A DNA stretch of 5,802 nt from Pseudomonadota bacterium (lineage in GTDB: Bacteria; Desulfobacterota; Syntrophia; Syntrophales; JADFWA01). Every line of letters starts with the position of its first letter. The first letter of the stretch is position 1. Made by a program: the position numbers and the translations under genes. The notes under the pieces are model-generated. The model was given only the letters and a program-made list of their open reading frames with translations. It had not been told where the DNA came from and did not search any database. Positions 1 to 5,543 of the stretch are shown here, piece by piece. Location: assembly GCA_015222855.1 (NCBI GenBank), contig JADFWA010000328.1, positions 1 through 5,802 on the forward strand. Reading direction: 5' to 3'.

Positions 1-25
1 CCCAAATGCAGTCCGGGAACGAGAA

Positions 26-65
26 TGGAACCTTGAACCCCTGAACCTTTGAACCCGTGAACGCG
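26..65. repeat. Degenerate 8-bp tandem repeat (TGAACCNN), five units
   Basis: Five consecutive 8-base units run in exact register: TGGAACCT, TGAACCCC, TGAACCTT, TGAACCCG and TGAACGCG. The TGAAC core recurs at 34, 42, 50 and 58. No open frame that I can recognise crosses it, so it looks intergenic, between an unseen upstream gene and the efflux pump. Function is unknown; it may be a simple-sequence repeat or the edge of a dispersed family. Confidence 0.7.
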
Positions 66-125
66 TACAGTAGTACATACATATATTGATATGCTCGAAA
101 CGATTTTTGCAGATTGGAAGACCTG

Positions 126-134
126 AAAGAGGGG
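126..134 (+). promoter_or_regulatory. Ribosome binding site deciding the cusA start
   Basis: The purine run AAAGAGGGG ends six bases before the ATG at 141. It would lie inside the coding region if translation began at the in-frame TTG at 114. Placement and spacing favour ATG 141, and the resulting N-terminus (MIEKIIELSIKNKF) matches the usual start of CusA-family proteins. Confidence 0.65.
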
Positions 135-140
135 CCTGAA

Positions 141-3100
141 ATGATAGAAAAAATAATAGAATTATCCATAAAAAACAAGTTTCTGGTAATCTTGATGACG
201 ATTTTTATCATTGCGGCCGGCATCTATTCGATGTTGAAAATACCGCTGGATGCCATTCCGGATCTTTCCGACGTGCAGGTCATTATCATGACCGAATATT
301 CGGGCCAGGCTCCCCAGGTGGTGGAGGACCAGATTACCTATCCCTTGACCACTGCAATGCTATCGGTCCCGTTTGCCAAGGTCGTCCGGGGATATTCGTT
401 TTTCGGTTTATCTTTTGTTTATATCATTTTTGAGGACGGAACCGATCTGTATTGGGCTCGCAGCCGGGTACTGGAGTATCTTAATTTTGTTTCAGGGCGT
501 TTACCTCCTGGGGTCACGCCCACGTTAGGGCCGGACGCCACCGGCGTAGGCTGGGTTTATGAATATATTCTGGAGAGCGATAAGCATGATCTGGCCCAAC
601 TGCGATCCATTCAGGACTGGTTTCTGCGCTATGAACTCGCCAGCGTACCAGGGGTTGCCGAAGTCGCCTCTATCGGCGGCTATGTTAAGCAGTACCAGGT
701 GATTGTGGACCCGAATAAGCTGGTGGCGTTCAATATACCCTTACAGAAGGTGAAAAAGGCCATCCAGCGCAGCAATAATGATGTAGGCGGCAAGCTGGTA
801 GAGATGGGTGAAACCGAATTTATGATACGGGGGCTGGGCTACATTAAAAGTATTGAGGATCTTTACACAATACCCCTTGCTGTCGATAAACGTGGCGTGC
901 CTGTTTTATTGCGAAATATTGCCACCATTAAAATCGGTCCCGAACTCAGGCGCGGCATTGCCGATATCAACGGAGTCGCGGAGGTGGTGGGAGGTATCGT
1001 CATCATGCGTTACGGCGGAAACGCCCTTCAGGTCATTAAAAATGTCAAGGAGAGGATGAAAGAACTAAAGTCCGGGTTACCGGAAGGCGTGCGTCTAAAG
1101 ACAGTTTACGACCGCTCGTCTCTAATCCTGAGGGCTGTGGATAATCTAAGAAAAACCCTTTTTGAGGAAGGCCTTGTGGTGGCGATTATCTGCATCATTT
1201 TTCTGCTTCACATCAGAAGTGGGCTGGTCATCGTTTTTACCCTTCCTGTGGCCGTGCTGATCAGCTTTATCATTATGGAAAAGCAGGGCCTCAATGCAAA
1301 CATCATGAGCCTGGGGGGAATTGCCATCGCGATTGGGGCCATGGTGGATGCCTCCATTGTCATGGTTGAAAATGCCCACAAGCATATCGAACACCAAGGC
1401 GGGAAAAAACCGCACTGGGATCTGATTCGTGATGCAGCCAAGGAAGTAGGACCGGCCATTTTCTTCTCTTTACTGATTATCGCCGTCAGCTTCCTGCCGG
1501 TATTTACCCTGGAAGCCCAAGAGGGACGGCTTTTCAGACCTCTGGCCTTTACCAAAACCTATGCCATGCTGGGAGCTTCTTTTTTGGCTATTACAATCGT
1601 CCCTATACTCATGGGATATATGGTCCGGGGAAAGATCCGACCTGAGCGGAAAAACCCGGTTAACCGATTTCTCATCTGGATCTACCGCCCGGTGATTAAG
1701 CTGGTGCTAAAAGTCAAAACGATAGTCGTGTTGTTGGCAATCGTGGTTCTGGCTGTGACCTATATCCCCTGGAAGAGCATCGGCTCGGAGTTTATGCCGC
1801 CGTTGAATGAAGGCGACTTGCTGTATATGCCGACGACCCTTCCGGGAATTTCGGTAACAAAAGCAAAGGAATTGCTCCAGCAGACAGACCGCATTATTGC
1901 CAGTTTTCCAGAGGTCCACCATGTTTTTGGAAAGATTGGCCGAGCTGAAACAGCCACGGATCCTGCGCCGCTTTCCATGATCGAAACAACGATTATGCTG
2001 AAACCTGAATCGGAGTGGCGAGAAGGAATGACTATAGAGAAGCTGGTGGATGAGCTCGATAACGCGATCCGGTTTCCGGGTTTGACCAACGCATGGACCA
2101 TGCCCATCAAAACCAGGATCGACATGCTCTCCACAGGGATTAAAACTCCGGTTGGCATTAAGCTCATGGGTGAAGATTTAGAAGTTTTGAATGAACTGGG
2201 TGAAAAGGTTGAGGCAGTAGTCCGGGAGGTGCCGAATACGCTGAGTGTATATGCAGAGCGGGTCACCGGCGGTAATTTTCTCGACTACCACATTAAGCGG
2301 GAGGCAGCGGCACGATATGGGCTCACAGTAGGAGATGTCCAGGACATTATTATGACCGCTGTCGGCGGGATGAATATCACTCAAACAGTGGAAGGGCTGG
2401 AGCGTTATCCGGTGAACCTGCGCTACGGTTCGGAGCTGCGGGATACCCCTGAAAAACTTCGAAGAATTCTAATCCCTACGTCCACTGGTGCCCAGATCCC
2501 CATCACACAACTTGCCGATATTCGGATCGTCAAAGGTCCTCCGGTGGTGAAGAGCGAAAACGCTCGCAAAACTGCCTTGATCTATGTAGACATTAGAAGC
2601 ATTGATGTGGGAACTTATGTCAAAACAGCGCAAAAAGCGGTTAGGGAAAAAATCAAACTGCCGCCCGGATACAGCCTGGTCTGGAGCGGGCAATATGAGT
2701 ACATGATACGGGCCCAGAAACGCTTGATGGTGGTGGTGCCTTTGACCCTGATCATCATTTTTCTGCTGCTCTACTTCAACTTTAAGGATATTACCGAGAG
2801 CCTGATTGTTATGCTGAGTGTACCTTTCGCTCTCACCGGAGGTCTGTGGCTTATGTATATTCTGGGGTACAACATGAGTGTCGCCGTGGGCGTGGGCTTC
2901 ATTGCCCTGGCCGGGGTAGCGGCTGAAACCGGGGTGATAATGCTCGTTTACCTGGATCTGTCTTATGAGAAGTTTAAAGCACGGTACGCAGATACATTCA
3001 ATCGAACACACCTGCGCGAATCCATTGTTGAGGGCACTGCGTTGCGGGTACGTCCCATTATGATGACCGTTATTACCACAACCGCAGGACTTATGCCCAT

Positions 3101-3266
3101 TTTATGGGGTCACGGTACCGGCTCCCAGGTCATGAAGCGTATCGCGGCTCCGATGGTGGGCGGATTGGTAAGCGCTACCATCCTCACCTTAATCGTGATT
3201 CCGGTGATTTACGGAATTTGGAGAGGATGGCATCTACCCAAAGAGCATGATGAAAAGGAGGTCTAA
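141..3266 (+). CDS. cusA: CusA-type Cu(I)/Ag(I) efflux RND transporter, inner-membrane pump
   Basis: This 1041-residue protein (E. coli CusA has 1047) is a proton-driven RND pump. In characterised systems it exports Cu+ and Ag+ from periplasm or cytoplasm through a CusCBA-like complex. It shows the RND layout: one N-terminal membrane helix (about 12-31), a large periplasmic loop, a helix bundle (about 335-500), a second loop, and a C-terminal bundle (about 845-1020). The helix-4 signature AIGAMVDASIVMVENAH is of the monovalent-metal (HME4) kind. The three periplasmic copper-binding methionines of CusA (573/623/672) are present as M563, M613 and M662 with identical spacing, and channel methionines M389, M401, M408, M476, M491 and M998 are also kept. 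Relay residues D403 and E929 are present, but the position of E. coli Lys984 is Ile973. ATG 141 is preferred over TTG 114 because of its ribosome binding site. The adaptor CusB and channel CusC are not seen. Family is sure; metal specificity is inferred from the motifs. Confidence 0.93.
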   Translation: MIEKIIELSIKNKFLVILMTIFIIAAGIYSMLKIPLDAIPDLSDVQVIIMTEYSGQAPQVVEDQITYPLTTAMLSVPFAKVVRGYSFFGLSFVYIIFEDGTDLYWARSRVLEYLNFVSGRLPPGVTPTLGPDATGVGWVYEYILESDKHDLAQLRSIQDWFLRYELASVPGVAEVASIGGYVKQYQVIVDPNKLVAFNIPLQKVKKAIQRSNNDVGGKLVEMGETEFMIRGLGYIKSIEDLYTIPLAVDKRGVPVLLRNIATIKIGPELRRGIADINGVAEVVGGIVIMRYGGNALQVIKNVKERMKELKSGLPEGVRLKTVYDRSSLILRAVDNLRKTLFEEGLVVAIICIIFLLHIRSGLVIVFTLPVAVLISFIIMEKQGLNANIMSLGGIAIAIGAMVDASIVMVENAHKHIEHQGGKKPHWDLIRDAAKEVGPAIFFSLLIIAVSFLPVFTLEAQEGRLFRPLAFTKTYAMLGASFLAITIVPILMGYMVRGKIRPERKNPVNRFLIWIYRPVIKLVLKVKTIVVLLAIVVLAVTYIPWKSIGSEFMPPLNEGDLLYMPTTLPGISVTKAKELLQQTDRIIASFPEVHHVFGKIGRAETATDPAPLSMIETTIMLKPESEWREGMTIEKLVDELDNAIRFPGLTNAWTMPIKTRIDMLSTGIKTPVGIKLMGEDLEVLNELGEKVEAVVREVPNTLSVYAERVTGGNFLDYHIKREAAARYGLTVGDVQDIIMTAVGGMNITQTVEGLERYPVNLRYGSELRDTPEKLRRILIPTSTGAQIPITQLADIRIVKGPPVVKSENARKTALIYVDIRSIDVGTYVKTAQKAVREKIKLPPGYSLVWSGQYEYMIRAQKRLMVVVPLTLIIIFLLLYFNFKDITESLIVMLSVPFALTGGLWLMYILGYNMSVAVGVGFIALAGVAAETGVIMLVYLDLSYEKFKARYADTFNRTHLRESIVEGTALRVRPIMMTVITTTAGLMPILWGHGTGSQVMKRIAAPMVGGLVSATILTLIVIPVIYGIWRGWHLPKEHDEKEV

Positions 3267-3268
3267 CA

Positions 3269-3748
3269 ATGAAAAAAATAATCGCAACATTCAACATATT
3301 TTTCTTACTTGCATGCAGCTTTTTAGTATGGGCCGGACAGGGAACATTCCATAAAGATCATGATAATAGTAAGGCGTCGGACCAAGGTAAAATGCAACGC
3401 AATACACCTCCAGGCACATATGAACGTCAGGTGGTGGTGGGCGGAGTTCGCGCAGAGTTCCAGATCATGAGCCTGGCAAGCATGAACATGAAAGATCCAA
3501 ACGGCGCTACCCATCACGTTATGGTAAAGCTGTTTCATGATTCCGCTAACCATCCGATTAAAGACGCTGTTGGAAAGGTTAAAGTGATCGAGCCCAACGG
3601 AAATGAACAAATAAATAGTCTAAAGAATTACAATGGAATCTATGCTGCCAACTTTACATTTATCGAAAAAGGCAAATACGGAGTGATCTGTCTGGTAAAG
3701 GTAGGCGAAAAAAAGTGTCTTTTCAAGTTCTGGTATCACCATGGATAG
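3269..3748 (+). CDS. Exported small protein, probable YtkA/FixH-like beta-sandwich, linked to cusA
   Basis: This 159-residue protein begins two bases after the cusA stop. A strong AAAGGAGGT sits six bases before its ATG, inside the end of cusA, so the two are almost certainly co-transcribed. The N-terminus (MKK, then a hydrophobic stretch to residue 22) is an export signal. Cleavage after VWA at residue 22 is likely, but LLAC at 13-16 could instead serve as an imperfect lipobox. The mature part has candidate metal ligands: H28, H31, M42, M67, M72, M74, H82, H83, M85 and a terminal HHG. C141 and C150 could form a disulfide. The alternating beta pattern of the C-terminal half, with IEPNGNEQ followed by GIYAANFTFIEKGKY, resembles YtkA/FixH-type Ig-like domains; this is a visual family guess. 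A periplasmic metal-binding or chaperone role beside the pump, analogous to CusF, is inference. Its stop codon lies inside the flanking inverted repeat. Confidence 0.8.
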   Translation: MKKIIATFNIFFLLACSFLVWAGQGTFHKDHDNSKASDQGKMQRNTPPGTYERQVVVGGVRAEFQIMSLASMNMKDPNGATHHVMVKLFHDSANHPIKDAVGKVKVIEPNGNEQINSLKNYNGIYAANFTFIEKGKYGVICLVKVGEKKCLFKFWYHHG

Positions 3749-3937
3749 CCGCCGGACTGTGAAAGTTCCAGGGTGTGCTTGCCGATTTTACCGGATCTGC
3801 CATGTTGCCGGGTGGTTGCAGTAGCTGACTACAGCAACGCACCCTGCACCTTGCATCTCCGGCAAAAATCGACAATTGCTCAGCTTAGATATAAGATACG
3901 CTTTATAAGTTGTATCTCTTTCATGCCGGCGGCTATC
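3744..3937. repeat. Fold-back element with perfect 12-bp terminal inverted repeats (MITE-like candidate)
   Basis: GATAGCCGCCGG at 3744-3755 is the exact reverse complement of CCGGCGGCTATC at 3926-3937. Inside it, TGAAAG (3760-3765) mirrors CTTTCA (3918-3923). An imperfect long hairpin spans about 3779-3875, with its apex stem 3815-3824/3829-3838 around CTGA. A small perfect 6-bp hairpin (AGATAC/GTATCT) spans 3894-3917. Together these fold the whole gap between the convergent genes into one branched hairpin on either strand. A TA lies at matching places in both ends (3746-3747 and 3934-3935), as expected of TA-targeting (IS630/Tc1-like) elements. No transposase frame is present. It could instead be a structured RNA end or a bidirectional terminator, but no T-run follows the stems. 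Confidence 0.6.
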
Positions 3938-3944
3938 TTTACGA

Positions 3945-4139
3945 TCAATCATCTTCTATTATAATGGCTTGAGCTCCGCATTCTTCCGCAGCCTGCCTTA
4001 CAATTGCTTGGTATTCTCCGGGAATTTCTTCAAACTTAACCCTAGACTTGAGTTCGTCCTCATTATACTCGAAAACCTCGGGACATAGATCATTGCATCG
4101 CCGGTCTCCCATACAATTTTCTGTGACTTTTACTTTCAT
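3945..4139 (-). CDS. Single-cluster [4Fe-4S]/[3Fe-4S] ferredoxin with Asp in the second ligand position
   Basis: This 64-residue acidic cytoplasmic electron carrier has ligand motif C9-x2-D12-x2-C15-x3-C19-P20, with the distal cysteine at C54. That is the single-cluster pattern known from Pyrococcus furiosus ferredoxin and Desulfovibrio africanus ferredoxin III, where Asp replaces the second cysteine and the cluster can interconvert between 4Fe and 3Fe forms. The segment CPEVFEYNED is typical of the family, and length is normal (about 60-70). A ribosome binding site AAAGGAG lies about eight bases before the ATG, overlapping the end of the preceding gene, so it is the last gene of the rubrerythrin run. 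It may supply electrons to rubrerythrin or to the FTR-like enzyme further upstream; this is inferred from position. The residue after C54 is Gly rather than the common Pro. Confidence 0.9.
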   Translation of the reverse strand: MKVKVTENCMGDRRCNDLCPEVFEYNEDELKSRVKFEEIPGEYQAIVRQAAEECGAQAIIIEDD

Positions 4140-4142
4140 TTT

Positions 4143-4358
4143 TTAATCTCCTTTCATTTTTAATGTTTTAAATTTATCGTGCCAGGCACACCTATTACAA
4201 TACGTTTCGGTCTCTTTACCTATTTCAGGAATTTCAGAATCACTAACATCAGAATCAAAGCAAATCACACCATCCTTGCATTCAAACTCATAGGTTTCAT
4301 ACTCATCGGCCGGATCTTTCACATAAAATTTAATACAGCCGCAAACCGGACATTTCAT
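4143..4358 (-). CDS. Small two-CxxC (zinc-ribbon-like) protein of unknown function
   Basis: This 71-residue protein has C3-x2-C6 with C8 close by, an acidic middle (EIPEIGKETE), C27 and C33, and C54-x2-C57 in YCNRCAWHDKF near the end. The paired CxxC knuckles suggest one zinc-ribbon or rubredoxin-like metal site, but I do not recognise a named family. ATG 4358 is chosen because AGAGGTGA lies upstream at good spacing; a GTG three codons earlier (4367) is in frame but overlaps that site. It sits 12 bases after the rubrerythrin stop, and its 3' end contains the ribosome binding site of the ferredoxin gene, so the three are one transcription unit. A role in redox or metal handling with rubrerythrin is inference. 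No signal peptide or membrane segment is visible. Confidence 0.75.
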   Translation of the reverse strand: MKCPVCGCIKFYVKDPADEYETYEFECKDGVICFDSDVSDSEIPEIGKETETYCNRCAWHDKFKTLKMKGD

Positions 4359-4370
4359 ATGGCTCACCTC

Positions 4371-4868
4371 TTATTCAACCTTGGAAAAAGCTTTGATATT
4401 GGCTTTGCAAACCGGGCATGTTTCAGGCGGCTCATTTTCACAGGTATAGCCGCAAACGGAACACACATAATAACATTCCACCTCTTCCGGATTATCCAGA
4501 TTGTCCAGAGCTTTTTGGTAAAGGTCGGCATGCACCTTCTCAACAGCATTGGCATATGTGAAGCTGCGCTCCGCTGCTTTATTACCCTCTGATTTTGCCG
4601 TTTCGATCATGGGCGGGTACATATCTTTAAATTCATGGGTTTCACCGGCAATGGCTTCTTTAAGGTTCTCAGCGGTAGTTTTAATGGCCTTGAGTGCCCT
4701 AAAATGAGCATGTGCATGAACGGTTTCGGCCTCTGCAGCCGCCCTGAAGAGTTTACCAGCCTGAGGGTAGCCTTCCTGATCCGCCTTTTTAGCAAATGCC
4801 AGATATTTACGGTTGGCCTGTGATTCCCCTGCAAATGCTTCCAATAAATCTTGTTCTGTTTGACTCAT
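4371..4868 (-). CDS. rbr: Rubrerythrin (diiron peroxidase with C-terminal rubredoxin domain)
   Basis: This 165-residue cytoplasmic non-haem iron protein belongs to a family that reduces hydrogen peroxide in anaerobes. The ferritin-like four-helix part (about 1-125) carries the expected diiron ligands: E15 in GESQANRKY, E48-x2-H51, E76-x2-E79 and E110-x2-H113. The C-terminal rubredoxin-type FeS4 site is C136-x2-C139-G and C151-P-x-C154, and passes electrons to the diiron centre. Length fits the shorter rubrerythrin type (Desulfovibrio vulgaris enzyme about 190). AAAGGAGAAG lies just before the ATG. It is the first gene of a run with a small CxxC protein and a ferredoxin, a plausible electron donor. 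Extra cysteines C132 and C143 flank the rubredoxin knuckles. Oxidative-stress (PerR-like) control is common in the family, but I cannot point to a convincing operator here. Confidence 0.95.
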   Translation of the reverse strand: MSQTEQDLLEAFAGESQANRKYLAFAKKADQEGYPQAGKLFRAAAEAETVHAHAHFRALKAIKTTAENLKEAIAGETHEFKDMYPPMIETAKSEGNKAAERSFTYANAVEKVHADLYQKALDNLDNPEEVECYYVCSVCGYTCENEPPETCPVCKANIKAFSKVE

Positions 4869-4941
4869 TAATCTTCTCCTTTTTAAGTTATACGTAACAT
4901 TATGATACCTCTGATTTTGACACTTTTTTCTTTCAGGTTTG

Positions 4942-4968
4942 TTTATATATAATCAAAATTCGTGCCAA
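4942..4968 (-). promoter_or_regulatory. Possible rubrerythrin operon promoter
   Basis: On the minus strand TTGGCA (4968-4963, five of six to the sigma-70 -35 box) is followed after 15 bases by TATAAA (4947-4942). The start would give a leader of roughly 65-70 bases before the rubrerythrin ATG. The spacer is two bases short of ideal. The same place also reads TTGGCACG-AATT-TTGA, which resembles a sigma-54 site but has GA instead of the near-invariant GC at -12. A 10-bp palindrome TTATATATAA (4943-4952) overlaps the -10 region. Confidence 0.3.
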
Positions 4969-5121
4969 ATTTTATGAAATAATAATTAAAACCGGGATGA
5001 CAGTAACCCAAGCGGTATTTTTGTATAAAAACACGTAAAAAAAGGGGGTTATAATATAATGTGGTGAGGGTTTAATTAGTTAAATAAGATGATTATATGG
5101 GAAACGTACGGTACAAAATTG

Positions 5122-5171
5122 AAAAAAAGTCTCATATTTTAGAAGCATGATACACAGGTGTATCATGAGAC
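5122..5171 (-). terminator. Probable terminator after the glutaredoxin/FTR operon
   Basis: Read on the minus strand, GTCTCAT (5171-5165) pairs with ATGAGAC (5135-5129), which is followed directly by seven T (5128-5122). Enclosed is a second stem, GATACA/TGTATC with a CCTG loop. The stem touching the T-run is short and has a 13-base bulge on one side, so strength is uncertain. It lies about 40 bases after the FTR stop and about 255 bases before rubrerythrin, so it could end the upstream operon. Confidence 0.5.
5146..5167. repeat. 22-bp palindrome CATGATACAC-AG-GTGTATCATG
   Basis: The two 10-base arms are perfect reverse complements around AG. In RNA from the minus strand this gives a 9-bp stem with a CCTG loop. 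Its last three bases (5165-5167) are shared with the outer terminator stem, so the two full-length foldings compete. It could be an operator dyad or part of the terminator. Confidence 0.7.
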
Positions 5172-5177
5172 ATGGGG

Positions 5178-5199
5178 TGAGACCTTTGCAAAGGTCTCA
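5178..5199. repeat. Perfect 22-bp palindrome TGAGACCTTTG-CAAAGGTCTCA
   Basis: All eleven base pairs are complementary with no spacer; symmetry breaks at the next base on each side (G/G). It begins 12 bases after the stop of the FTR-like gene on the minus strand. As RNA it would form a 9-bp stem with a four-base loop but no T-run follows directly. It may be a termination or stabilising hairpin, a protein-binding dyad, or a dispersed palindromic repeat. Confidence 0.75.
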
Positions 5200-5210
5200 G
5201 GGTATAATCG

Positions 5211-5543
5211 TTAGAACATAATCTTTTCGGGAGGTCTTCGTTCGGGGACATGTTCATGGGGAATTTTATCCTGGTTCCATTCCTCTGATACATAAAGGCT
5301 GCAATAGCAACTGCCGTATTCTTCAACATCCGGCGCCCTGTATACACATGGACAAAGTATATCTTTGTCATTATCTTTATTTCCGGAAGCCAGCCTGCAG
5401 GGGCATGCCATGTAGCCGTAGCGCTTCTTGTTGGTAATCAAGGCTTCAAGCAGTTCAAATACCCGCTCTCTATCCTTGTTAAAAAAATATCCCTTGGACT
5501 CCTGAGTTTTCTTCAGCATTTCATAGAGTTTTACGACTTCCAT
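5211..5543 (-). CDS. Ferredoxin:thioredoxin reductase-like catalytic protein (FTR beta family)
   Basis: This 110-residue soluble protein belongs to a family that uses a [4Fe-4S] cluster next to a redox-active disulfide to pass single electrons from ferredoxin to a thioredoxin or glutaredoxin partner. The six signature cysteines are all present as three CxC pairs: C47-P-C49, C64-P-C66 and C79-Y-C81. By analogy with spinach and cyanobacterial FTR, C47, C64, C66 and C79 bind the cluster, and C49 and C81 form the active disulfide. The third motif is CYC where plant and cyanobacterial FTR have CHC. No FTR variable (alpha) subunit gene is visible. The ATG overlaps the stop of the glutaredoxin gene by one base (TAATG), implying translational coupling; GGAGG lies 13 bases before the ATG. 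The partner is probably that glutaredoxin. The family call is firm; the exact acceptor is inferred. Confidence 0.9.
   Translation of the reverse strand: MEVVKLYEMLKKTQESKGYFFNKDRERVFELLEALITNKKRYGYMACPCRLASGNKDNDKDILCPCVYRAPDVEEYGSCYCSLYVSEEWNQDKIPHEHVPERRPPEKIMF

Larger units (their letters stand above)
4869..5210. other. Non-coding stretch between the two minus-strand operons
   Basis: No credible gene is seen in these 342 bases. From right to left along the minus strand it holds two 22-bp palindromes, a probable terminator with a T7 run, several AT-rich -10-like hexamers (TATAAT at 5097-5092; TTATAATATAA, a perfect palindrome about a central A, at 5049-5059), an AT-rich small hairpin (5015-5034), and the likely rubrerythrin promoter near 4942-4968. 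It is markedly AT-rich compared with the flanking genes, consistent with a regulatory leader. Confidence 0.6.

Noticed and set aside
114..140. TTG at 114 as the start of the efflux pump, giving nine extra residues
   Set aside because: The added residues are not CusA-like and the stretch contains the purine-rich ribosome binding site for ATG 141.
1760..2266. Minus-strand open frame of 168 codons inside the pump gene
   Set aside because: It lies entirely opposite a conserved transporter and has no recognisable domain; it is a shadow frame.
2469..3011. Minus-strand open frame of 180 codons inside the pump gene
   Set aside because: His-rich, low-coherence translation opposite conserved membrane helices; a shadow frame.
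3773..3964. Plus-strand 63-codon open frame in the convergent gap
   Set aside because: It runs through the inverted-repeat hairpin and into the antisense of the ferredoxin end, and the protein shows no family features.
4179..4592. Plus-strand 137-codon open frame
   Set aside because: It is antisense to the CxxC protein and the rubrerythrin gene, both of which have clear motifs and ribosome binding sites.
4917..4945. Plus-strand TTGACA (4917-4922) as a promoter
   Set aside because: No good -10 at normal spacing and no plus-strand gene downstream.
5049..5060. TTATAATATAA as a PerR/Fur operator
   Set aside because: It is only a short AT palindrome and lacks the length and pattern of a full PerR or Fur box.
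5092..5097. Minus-strand TATAAT as the main rubrerythrin promoter
   Set aside because: The -10 is perfect but no -35 lies at 16-18 bases, and the leader would exceed 200 bases; left as only a possibility.
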